From: Lolium rigidum
Taxonomy: Eukaryota > Streptophyta > Magnoliopsida > Poales > Poaceae
NCBI RefSeq assembly: GCF_022539505.1
Contig: NC_061512.1
Span: 250,744,510-250,808,509 of the forward strand
Direction of reading: 5' to 3'
DNA length: 64,000 bases
The number at the start of each line of letters is the position of its first letter. The first letter of the stretch is position 1. Positions 36,401 to 48,400 of the stretch are shown one piece after another. Made by a program: the position numbers and the translations under genes. Below the pieces are notes generated by a model. It did not search any database. It was not told the DNA's origin and saw only the letters and a program-made list of their open reading frames with translations.

Positions 36401-39400
36401 GTACGAAGCGTCCGCACCAAGAAGGAGTACGGGACCGCGTTTCCCTTTGTTTCTCTATAAAGATATCTCGTTTTATCTAGTGCGGTACGAGGTGCAAGGC
36501 TTGAGGAGTACGGCGTTGAAGGAGAGGCGAGTACGGCGTCGTACCAAGAGGAGTACGGGACATTGTTTACGTTTGTTTCTGCATAGATCTTCGTTTTCTT
36601 CTAGTGCGGTACATATGCGGGGCTTGAGGAGTACGGCTATGAAGAGTAGACGCGTACGGCGTCCGCACCAAGAAGGAGTACGGGACCGCGTTTCCCTTTG
36701 TTTCTCTATAAAGATATCCGTTTTATCTGGTGCAGAGTACAGGTGCAAGGCTTCGAGGAGTACGGCGTTGAAGGAGAGACGAGTACGGCGTCCGTACCAA
36801 GAGGAGTACGGGACATTGTTTTGTTTGTTTCTGCAAAGATCTTCGTTTTCTTCTAGTGCGGGGGTACATATGCGGGGGCTTGAGGAGTACAGCTATGAGA
36901 GTAGACGCGTACGAGCGTCCGCACCAAGGAGTACGGGACCGCGTTTCCCTTTTGTTTCTCTATAAAGATATCCGTTTTATCTAGTGCGGTACGAGGTGCA
37001 AGGCTTGAGGAGTACAGCGTTGAAGGAGAGACGAGTACGGCGTCCGTACCAAGAGGAGTACGGGACATTGTTTCGTTTGTTTCTCTGCAAAGATCTTCGT
37101 TTTCTTCTAGTGCGGTACATATGCGAGGGCTTGAGGAGTACGGCTATGAAGAGTAGACGCGTACAGCGTCCGCACCAAGAGGAGTACGGGACCGCGTTTC
37201 CCTTTGTTTCTCTATAAAGATATCCGTTTTATCTAGTGCAGAGTACAGGTGCAAGGCTTGAGGAGTACAGCGTTGAAGGAGAGGCAGTACGGGTCCCTGC
37301 CAAGAGGAGTACGGGACATTGTTTATCGTTTGTTTCTCTGCAACGGTTCTTCGTTTTCCTCCGGTGCGGGTACATACGCAAGGATTGAGGAGTACAGGCG
37401 GTGAAGGAAAGATGAGTACCGCGTCCGTACCAAGAGGATTACGTGGCCTGTGTCTTTGTTTGTTTATCTATGAAGATATCCGTTTCCTCTAGCGCAGGAT
37501 GCGATGTAAGGCTTGAAGAGTACAGACTATGCATACCAGACGGCACAGGTTCGGCCCACACAGTTAGGTTACTACACTTTGTTTCTTTTGTTTCTCCATA
37601 AATAAATCCGTTTTTTCTAGTGCGTGTAATGTGTTCATTGTTTAGGGAGTACAACGTTGATGATTGGTGAGTACGGCGTGGAACCAAGAGGAGTACGGGG
37701 CCGTGTCTTGTTTGTTTCTGTAAAGAACTCCGTTTTCTCTAGGTATAGGTGCAAGACTTGTGGAGTACGGCGGAGCAATTGAACCGAGTACGAGTGCCGC
37801 ATAAAGAGGATTACCATATTGTTTCCGTTGGTTTCGTTATTTCTACGTAGAATACGGTTGTTCATTGCCTAGAGTATGAAGTTGCAGCTAAGACAAGTAC
37901 GGTGCGGCCGGCGGTTTACGATGTTGGCTTTTAGTTCACAATTTATATTATATGTAGTGTACGGTGCTAGAATTCTCGAGTACGGTCTTCTTTGTTGGTA
38001 GAGTACAAGTGCGCCTCGNNNNNNNNNNNNNNNNNNNNNNNNNNNNNNNNNNNNNNNNNNNNNNNNNNNNNNNNNNNNNNNNNNNNNNNNNNNNNNNNNN
38101 NNNNNNNNNNNNNNNNNNGGAAGGTGCCCGCTTCAAAACAAGAGACGATGCATTCTACAGATACGCTCTGTATGCAAGAAAGGAAGGATTTGCAGTGAAG
38201 AAGTTCAGCAGCAAGAGATCAGGAAAAACGGAGAAATTTACATGCAAACATTCACATGTAACAAGGAAGGATGCACAAACACAGATGCCAAAACATCATC
38301 TCAGAGGAGAACAAATATACTACTGAAGACTGGCTGTAAAGCACACATAATTGTAAGAGAATTTGATGGATACTTGGTACATCAAGAAGGTCCACTTAGA
38401 ACACAACCATCCGCTGGAGCCAACAGACTATCTCATTAGGTTTGCACACTTGTCACAAAAGGATGACCGATCTTGACAGGAGATTAATTCATCTACTACG
38501 GATGGGACGTTCGCCACCAAGGAAGATGATGTTAATCTTCCGGTCAATCGGAGGGAAATTCCGCGGAATACCCTTCGATGCTCGTTGATCTAAGCAACAT
38601 AAAAAGTCAACAACAACAAATTGAAAAGGACCATGACATTCGAAGTGCCGGAACGCTTCAAGACACTCCGGAAAACAATACTCGGCTTCTATTATGCCAT
38701 GGAGATAGACAGTGAAAAAAGAGTACGCAGCCTGTTTTGGATGGACGCAATGTGCGTAATGAACTACAAGCTCTTCGGTGACTACATATCTTTCGACACA
38801 ACTTTCAGCACAAACAAGTACGGCTTACCATTTGTTCCTATTGTTGGGGTGAACAATCACGGCTCCACAGTACTGTTTGCCGTTGCTCTGCTCAAGGATC
38901 AAAAAACAGATACATTCATATGGGTGCTGGAAACATTTGTTCAGGCCATGGGTGGAAAAGAACCAAAGACAATAATAACAGATCAAGACAAAGCAATGAA
39001 GAAAGCAATAAAGACAGTTCTAAAGACTACAACCCACAGGAACTGCTACTTCCACATCGTGACCAAGATGAGTCAGAAAGAGAGCACCTTCTTTGCAAAA
39101 AATACAGGAATGTCAGAAATGCTAATGTACGTTGCAAAGAACGCATTCACACCAGCTGAGTTCGAAATGGGATGGAATAAAGTGATAAAGGATTACAATG
39201 TCAGGCGGAGAAAAACACCTAAGCAAGTTATACGGAATAAGACACAGGTGGGTACCAGCAGTACTTCATGGATAATTTTTTCCCATTCTCATCAAGCACA
39301 GGAAGGAGCGAGAGCACAAATAACATGTGGAAATGCTATAGCCAAGCACACAGACACAATAACAATGTTCCTAGAACAATACGAGGTTATACAAGACAAG

Positions 39401-42400
39401 TGCTTATCTGCCCTGGACAAGAAGAAGCTCGTATCATCACTCAAAACAAGCAAAAGCAAGTAACAAGACACCCGTTTGAGAAGCAAGCTCTTGAACAATT
39501 CACAAATGACATATTCGAGAAGTTCCGGATCGAGATAACAAACAACACAAGCATTCAAGGTAGATGGATCTCTTGAACTCGGTCGCCACCTCCGCTGAAA
39601 AGAATAGTGAAATCCTACGACCACATGGAATTCAAAAGGGAGTGTTTCGACGTCACATTTGACGATGAAAAAAGAAACTTCATGTGTTCCTGCAAGAAGA
39701 TGCGGAGGGATGGTATACATTGCTGCCATGTGATAAAAGCGATGGTTCACATGGAGATCGGTGATTTGCCAGAGAGTTTTGTGATTCAAAGATGGAGAAA
39801 AGACATAGACACGGAACTCGCAACATTAGGAAATGTCGCAGATGCTACTTGCGGAGATGAAACACTAAAGTTTGCCGGTGTGATGAGCCATATGGCAGAA
39901 CTTTGCAACAAAGCATGCCCAATTGACAAAGCATACAATGTCATGATTCAGTGTATGCGAGATATGGAAACAAAAGTGCTGGCAGCAATCAGAGAAGATG
40001 AAGGAGCCAAAAAACTACACAATGAAGAAACAGCTAGCAACGAAACATTACGTGACCCACCAATGTCCGACAGAAGAGGAACAAAAAGAGGAGACATAAT
40101 GATGCCAAGGTTCGAAAAAAACAGAAAACTAGACAAATAACATGCGGCCACCGCAAAGTATCGAGGACACAACAAAACAGGATGTGAAACACCGAAAGCG
40201 TAAATAGCAAGCACAGAAGACAGCAGAGCAGACAAGCAGCAACGATGACAGCACAGAAGCAAGCATCACAGACAAAGGTATACAAGCAATACAAGACAGG
40301 ATCAATCAACAGATAGACACACAAATGATGATAATAACACAACAGAAAGAACAAGAATTCCAGGAAACACGCACGGTATGTACTACCACAACGGAAGAAT
40401 AAGGTGTAACATGGAATATCTAGTATTTGGAACACAAGACATATTAAAACGGTAAGTGTGCCCATGAAATTACTTTTGTCGGTTATGAAAACCTACCGAT
40501 GTAAATATTAAGCTTTTTCCAAAAAGCTAAACATAAATTTGAAATATATTTATTTTGCGAGAGGTCGAAGATGAGCAAAGGATATCAAAGGAGAACAATA
40601 AAAATAGAAATCACACAAGGAGGAGGCCACAGGAATATTTTAGAATATATGATAGAAACAATGGAATGAATATGTAATGTTCTTATGTACTTCATTTCCT
40701 TATTTTGTACAATCAAGTTCACTTCATTGACTTCACTGGACGAAAAAGGATAACCATTGTAAAACAGTTCTTACTTTCGAATTCTTCAATCTGTTCGCGT
40801 ACGAAACTTGCCAAATAATCAGGAGAATCATAAGTGAGCATCATTCCAGTGAAGTACTCGTCGAAAACTTTCAATGTCGATCTCGAAAAACACGAAACAA
40901 CACAATGGTTAATTATCTTCAACAAGAATACACAAAAATTCAGAACGCACATGCTCCGAACGGAAAAGTACACAAGATGTACAAGTACTAAACAGAACCA
41001 TTGACATGTAGTATTATACAGTGAACAGGTACTAAAAAACCGCCTTACATTCTATTGAATAAAAGTATAAAACTATGTACACAACACATTACCTACCTTG
41101 AATACATGTGGGTAAAAATTAGCCTTGAACATCCAAATAAACCTCATTGCATAGATACCATAGTCACGCCTCGCGCTTCTCCTAATGGACAAAAAGAAAA
41201 AAACAACTAAATCCAAACACAAGTAAATAAAATAAAATCATAATTCACATTATGAAAAGACGATTACTTCGAACAAGAAGGGGTGCCGCAAACTTTTATC
41301 TTGAACGATGAGATGTTTAATCCCTCAACACCATGAAGATGATCGTAAAGTTTCTTGAATGATTTGCACCGAAAACAATAAAAAATAAAAGTTATTGCTT
41401 GTCATGTGTAAATAATTATTTAATTAGTTAGATTACAACGAAAACCATACAATTCTTTCAGTAGAAGCCATCCGAGCTTCGATCAACTCCAGATGAGCTA
41501 GACACTCTAAATTTCCTGAAATGGATGTCGACAAAGATAACCCACCAATGGGTGTAATCGCAACAAGTAATGTAGACCTGTTTGAAAATAAACAATCCCA
41601 CGAGAAATAAGAAAGCATCCAAGATACTTGTAATAGAAAAAACATAAGCGTCAAACAAAACAAGACAAAACATACCTCTTCCCTATTCAAATTATAGTAC
41701 TTCAGATCATATTCAGCAAAACTTGCAGCCAGATGAATAGGGTCCGCCTCATCCACATCAAGGATATGCTGAAAAAAGCAACAAGAAAATGATTAAAAAA
41801 CTAAATGCTAAAATATCTAGTTAAAAAAAAATCTAAAACATATACACATGACGTACCGCCAAAGAACTTGGAATATATAAGAAATCAAGACAATCATCAA
41901 CGCACTTAAGAAAAACATCCATAACAGAAGGATCCATAAACCCACCACCCTTCATTGCAAGGTAGAAACTATGCCAGCTGACAGACTTTCCACCAACTTC
42001 AAGTATTTTCTCACTACTGCAATTGTTAAAAACAACAAGAATAACCATCGATCTATAAAAAAAATAGATGAAAAATAAATGGAAAATTGAATTCCAACAG
42101 TTACCCTTCAATGTAATTCCTAGGAGCCTGAAGTACATCAGCAAACAAAATTCTATGCAAAGCAGATACAGGAATATCCTCTTCCTCAGTTAGCTCCAAA
42201 CGCTCAAGACAATCATCAGAATCGGTGTCTGGATAGGCATCATACTTCTGGGCCATAGAACTACCTCCAACAACATTTTCAGTTTCAGGCTCCTTTCCCT
42301 TGCAAGTACATGGCTGCCTTTTCAACTCAATTGACAAAAGAGAAACCATATCACGCATATGGTCAACAAGACCATGTCCCATTCTTATCATTGAGGAAGT

Positions 42401-45400
42401 GAAGAAAGTCTTCCACATTTCTTTAAGCTTACAATGTAACTGTAAACAAAAAAAAAACACAATTAAGAATGCAGTTTACAATAACACAGTAATTAAAAAT
42501 CAAAAAACATAACAAAAAGCTCACATCATTATGCATTTCACCAGGAAACATATCCGAAATGTGACGATCAACCGCTTCACGAAGATGGTCGGGAATATCC
42601 GCACGAGAGTGAAAACCTGGCTCGACATCTTTTCCAACCTCGTTAACACAAATTACACAATTATATGGGTATGCAACTAAAACACCATTAGGTGCACAAG
42701 TACCGGAGAAATAGGAGAACAACTAAAGAACAAATTGCCACGCGAGTACCAAAGACAAAATCGAACAAGTACCCGCCACAAACGAGCTGGACACACACAC
42801 AGTACAAAACTATAGCACAAAGAAGTACCAAACCACCTTCTTAACAAGCACTCGGAGAACTGTAAAAATAGTTCAGGTACGATGTGTGCATCTTATAACT
42901 TTTGAAACTAGAGAAAACAGGACGACGAAAAAAGAGTCCAAGAGAAACCACACGGACCACCTACGTCGTCGCAATTGCATATCTTCACTAAACTTCTAAA
43001 ACGATTCGCGCATCTGGCACAGATACATCGACAACCAAACAAACCAAGAGAAACCAACATAATTTACAAACCGAAAACTCTAGAAAAAAGGAAACACTAG
43101 CACCTTTGGTACCGCTAACTCTACAACAAATAGACCAAAGGAATCTAGACAACTAGATAAAAACTAGCACAACGAGAACTATAGAAAACGAGACCAATAT
43201 GAATTTACCGAGTACACAATTACAATACAAGTAGGTGCACAAGTACAAGTATAAGAGATATAGGAGCACAAGTACAAGAGATATACGAGCACAAGTACAA
43301 GAGATATAGGAGCACAAGTACAAGAGATATAGGAGCACAAGTACAAGAATTTTAGGTGCACAAGTACGATAGATATAGGTGCACAAGTACAAGAGATATA
43401 AGAGCACAAGTACAAGAATTTTAGGTGCACAAGTACGATAGACTCGAGCTACACAGTACGGATCAAATTATCACACGAGTATCTAGGACAAACAATAACA
43501 AGTACCAGAGACAAAGGAAAGCAAGTCCCGGCAGAAAAGGCTGGACACACAAGTACTAGATAATAACACACAGAAGTACAAAACCATCTTATGAACAAGC
43601 ACTGCACAACCATAAAACTAGTTCAGGTACGATGTGGGATACATATAAACCCTAAAACAAAATACACAGATAGAAACCACAAGAACAAGCAGCATCGTCG
43701 CATTTGCATGTCAACACGAGACGGGAAACTCAGCGGCTCCTCCAAGGCGGGTAAATCGTCAAGAAAAAAGACAAACAAACCGTAAATAATAACATGCATG
43801 TCATCACGAGATGTGTAACGGAGCGGCTACTCCGGCGCCGCATAATCAACGGCAATGTTCCTCGAAGGTGTGTAACCAAGAGGCGGCGAAAGAAATCGAC
43901 GAAAAAAGTACCGACTTTACTCGGAGAAAACGCATCCGCATCCGCCTTCCGCATTTTTCCAATTGAAAGTGCTACCTCCCTCCCATTAATTCCCCGAGAA
44001 AACTCACAGCCCGGAAATACAAAGGGAAAAACTGATTCGATCTACTCGAATCAAAGGGAAAAACCAAGATCTTAGAAACCCTAAGCAGGCAGAAAAACAC
44101 GACGGCGCTTACCACTGGAGCAGGAAAAAAGTCCGCCGACGATGAGTTGCGAGAGGTTCCCGACAGCAATGGAGGAGAAGGGAAAATAGCAGCGCCGCCG
44201 ACGAGACGACAAGCCGAAACAGCGAGCCACGAAGATAGGCGACGAAAGAAGAAGACTAAGGGAAAAACGCGAATCGGGTACCCATAAACCCGCTAACTGG
44301 GAAGCGCGCCCGTTACGAGAAATGGACGGTTCGCAAACTAACCAGAAAGCAACACGTGTCGCGCGTGGAGGCACTCCACCGGCAAATTGCGCGCCCCACG
44401 TTCACCCACGTGTCGAGCGCGGAGCAAGTCCATTCCCTTCCCAGAGGTCGGCCTTTTTCTAGAGTTTTCGGCACTGTGCCAGAAATAATGGGTCCCTGTT
44501 TTGGTTGGGCCCCGGGCCGTCGCACTTCTTGCCCTGGGCCAGAGCCGGCCCTGACTTTTCTCCCCCTCTTTTCTTTTCTTTTTCACTCCCCGCCGGTACG
44601 CTCGAGTCGGCCCAATTCGTTGGTATTCGCGTCGATTGAGACTCCATGCCCGTGGCTTGGTGATTCCATCGGCTTAGGCTGGTGCCAATGCACCGTCCCA
44701 CTCTCGCCCGTCACGTCAGCTTTTTTCCTCACTCTCGCCCCACTCTCACCCCACTCTCACCCTACGGTGCCAATGCACGGGCTATAGTGACAGTTCTCGC
44801 CCCGCTCTCGCCCCACTCTCGCCCCGCTCTCGCCCCCACTAGCGCCGCTATCGCCCCGCTCCCGCCCCGCTCCCGCCTCCATCTCGCCGCCAACGCGGGC
44901 GACAGCCGGGCGGTAGCGGGCGCTACCGCCGGGCGAGCCCGCCAGCGCCCGCCGCTCCAGTCCCGCCCGCCTCCCGCCCCTCTCCCGCCCCGTCGCCGCC
45001 GCTACCGCCTGCACTCACGCCCGCGTTGGCACCGGCCTTATAGGTTCACCCAATTCGACCATAGTGATGGTACTGCGGAGAGGAGAGGGAGTGTCACTAA
45101 ACATCTGTTAAACGATGACATTAGTTGAGATATTATAGGCGATCTAAACCGTGTACAGCCATACCTTAGTTAGCACGCTGTAGATAGATAACTACAGAGA
45201 TTGTTGAGATTGTAAACCGAACCTGTAATCCTAACCCAATTGGGTGCTATATATACTTGAGATGTCGATGCACAATGCACGGCATACAAACCAATTCATC
45301 TCTGTCTTTGCTGTTTTATATGGTATCAGAGCCAACACCCCTACCAATCTACCATGGCTCCAACCACCTCCTCGCCCGCCGGCTCGATCAATATCGCGGC

Positions 45401-48400
45401 CACGCTGAGCGCCGCCATCTCCATCAAGCTAGACCAGGAAAACTACCTGCTCTGGAAAGCTCAGGCCTTGCCAGCCCTTTATGGCAATGACCTCTTCGGC
45501 TTCGTCGACGGCACCAACGCTGCCCCGCCGAAGCGCGTCCCTACGGCCGTCGGAAGCTCGGATCTGATCGATAATCCTGAGTACGCGACCTGGCGCAAGC
45601 AGGATCAGCAGGTTCTCAGCGGCCTGTTGACCACCCTCACACCTGCCGTGCTCGGCCACGTCCAACTCCTCAAGACGTCGGCGCAGGTCTGGGAGGCACT
45701 TGATCGGACGTTCGCGTCCCGGTCTAAAGCGCGGATTGTGCAGCTCCGCACCGCGCTGGTGAAGCCAAAGAAGAGGGACACCACACCAAGAAGATCGCCG
45801 ACACGATGGCGACAATCGGGAACCCGCTCGGCGACGACGAGATCGTCTCCTACATCCTCGCCGGTCTAGGCGAAGACCACGAGAATTTCACCACGTCGAT
45901 GACTGTGATCGCCGCCAACGAGGACTTCACCTTGAGCGATCTCTATGGGCACCTCACTGCATATGAGGCGCGAACTGGTGGCCGTTCGTCTGGCAGTCAC
46001 CACGATCCACAATTCCAGCACTCTGCCAATAACGCTGCCCGCGGTGGTGGGCGCGGATTCCAGCGTGGCGGAGGCGGACGCGGCCGAGGCGATGGAGGCC
46101 GCGGCAATGGAGGAGGCCGCAACGGCGGCTATAATGGCGGCGGCTATAATGGCGGCGGCGGCTACGGCGGCGGCTACAATGGAGGAGGCCATGGCTATGG
46201 CGGTGGCTACGGCGGTAGCTACAATGGAGGAGGCCATGGCGGTCATGGCGGCGGCCGTGGCGACAACTTTGGGAACTCCCAGGGCGGGGGGCGCGGACGC
46301 GGCGGCGGCGGCAAGTCCACCTGCCAGATCTGTGGCACCTATGGCCACGATGCCCTGCGTTGCTACTCACGCTTCAACCACGCGATTCAGCCTGAAACCT
46401 CCAATCGCGCCGCCAACTACACCAACATTAGCGACGGCTATAACGGCGACGCCAACTGGTACCTGGACTTCAGGAGCGACTGATCACATGACGAATGATC
46501 TCGAACGACTCCACGTCCACGACAACTACAGGGGAAACGAGCAGATCCAAGTCGCCAACGGTATGCATATCCCCATTTTACATATTGGTGAATCCACTCT
46601 ACCTGGTTCCTCTCGCAATCTTCGTTTATCCAATGTCCTCCATTCACCTTTTATCCGCAAAAACCTACTGTCTACACATAAACTGTCTCATGATAACAAT
46701 TGCTTCGTTGAACTTCACCCTCACTCTTTTCTTGTTAAGGATCGGCAAACGAGAGCAACCCTGCTTCGAGGTAGAGCACGCGACGGCCTGTACCCAGTTC
46801 CTCCACACCATCCACACCATCGACCACGTCTCCCGCAAGCAAACTCTGCCTCTCCATCATCGGAACTGTGGCACCGTCGCCTCGGCCATCCTGCATCGTC
46901 AGTCGTCCAAGCTATTCTTCAGTCAAATAAGTTAGGTTTTCAGCAAAATAAGGGAGTGCCCCATGTTTGTGATGCATGTCAACAGGCAAAACTCCATCAG
47001 CTGCCATATGCAGCTTCTAGTCGTGTTTCCACTTCCCCTCTAGAACTTGTCCATACGGATGTATGTGGTCCGGCGATTAAATCAGCTGGAAATTTTCGTT
47101 ATTATGTGAGTTTTCTTGATGATTTCAGTAAGTATACTTGGGTGTATCTGTTGAAACATAAATCCGATGTCGAAAGTGTGTTCTACCAATTTCAGAAACA
47201 AGCCGAACTTTCTCTTGGCACTAAGATTCTCGCCGTTCAATCAGATTGGGGAGGCGAATACCAAAAACTCCACACATATTTCAACCACACAGGCATCAAA
47301 CATCGTCTTTCGTGTCCACACACCCATCAGCAAAATGGAGCAATTGAACGAAAACACCGCCACCTCATTGAAACTGCTTTAGCACTTCTTGCTCAGTCCT
47401 CTGTTCCCCTTCGTTTTTGGGACGATGCAGTTCTTACTGCCTGTTACTTGATTAACCGCATGCCCAGTCGTGTAATTCACAACCTCACACCGGTAGCCAA
47501 ACTCTTTAAAAAGGAAGAGGACTATGAATCACTTCGCGTGTTCGGATGCGCGTGTTGGCCAAATCTCCGCCCGTACAACAACCGGAAATTGAGTTTCCGT
47601 TCTCGTATGTGCATGTTTCTTGGGTATAGCTCACATCATCATGGCTTCCGCTGCCTTGATCGTTCCACTGGCCGAATTTATGTCTCACGCGATGTGGTTT
47701 TCGACGAGCATGTTTTCCCTTTCGCCCAAGGTCTCACACACCTTTCCCCACCCACCGAATCTGCCATCCTCCTTCCTGAACCTAGTGTGGATGACCCGGT
47801 ATGTAATGATGTGGCAGATGCTACTAATGGTCTTGATTTGGCTCCTGTTTCAGGTCTCCTGCACGTTGATCCACCAGCTGCACCGCCACACGCCGCCGAC
47901 GACGACGATCACGTCGATCATGGCGGCCATGATGGGCCTCATGCTGGGTCGCACGGTGCCGCGCCTGACTCACCTCCGCGCACACCAGCACATGGACCGC
48001 ATGCTGGGGCGGCCCATGACGACACCTCCGGCTCGTCCGTGTCTCCGCCTAATGCTGGTTCTGCCTCGCCACCGTCCTCCAGCACAGCGGGCGGCGCACC
48101 GTCCGTAGATCCTCCTCCTCTACCAGCTCGCCGCCCCGTCAAGCCGGTTCGCCTCTTTGATGGCATCATTCGCTATGACTACACCAAGCGAGCCTTCTCT
48201 GCTGAACCAACCTCTCACACAGATGCTCTCACTAATCCCGCCTGGAAGGTAGCTATGGATGATGAGTTCCGTGCTCTCCAGACAAACAATACCTGGCGTC
48301 TGGTTGATCCTCCGCCTGGGCGTCATATCGTGGGATGCAAATGGGTTTTCAAGGTTAAGCAGAAAGCAGATGGCTCTGTCGACCGGTACAAGGCACGTCT

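Larger units (their letters stand above)
3749..44553. mobile_element. Giant hAT-like transposon with multi-gene cargo
   Basis: The element starts CAGGGCCGGCTCTAGG and ends, inverted, CAGGGCCGGCTCTGGC. The first 13 bases are identical, and exact 8-bp duplications (ACTTTTCT) lie on both sides. CAGGG-type ends with an 8-bp duplication are diagnostic for hAT transposons, but 40.8 kb is far beyond the usual few kilobases, and I see no hAT (BED/hATC) transposase. The interior alternates gene-like modules with GTAC-rich tandem arrays, and the only transposase seen is of FAR1/MULE type. The two ends lie on different sides of the N gap, so continuity depends on scaffolding; the matching duplications and collinear GET3 exons support the join. 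A LINE is nested at 21435-24364. Confidence 0.85.

Noticed and set aside
43153..43430. Minus ORFs rich in Leu/Tyr/Cys
   Set aside because: They translate the 24-bp minisatellite and are not genes.
3749..44553. MULE identity for the giant element based on its FAR1/MULE transposase
   Set aside because: A 9-bp duplication does not fit (TACTTTTCT versus ACTTTTCTC); the exact 8-bp match and CAGGG ends favour hAT.
3749..44553. Helitron capture of gene fragments
   Set aside because: Helitrons lack inverted ends and target duplications; both are present here.
45945..46480. N-terminal 180 codons of the long copia Pol frame
   Set aside because: This stretch reads Gag in the wrong frame (Ala/Met/Thr-rich); the real Gag frame over it has the CCHC knuckle.
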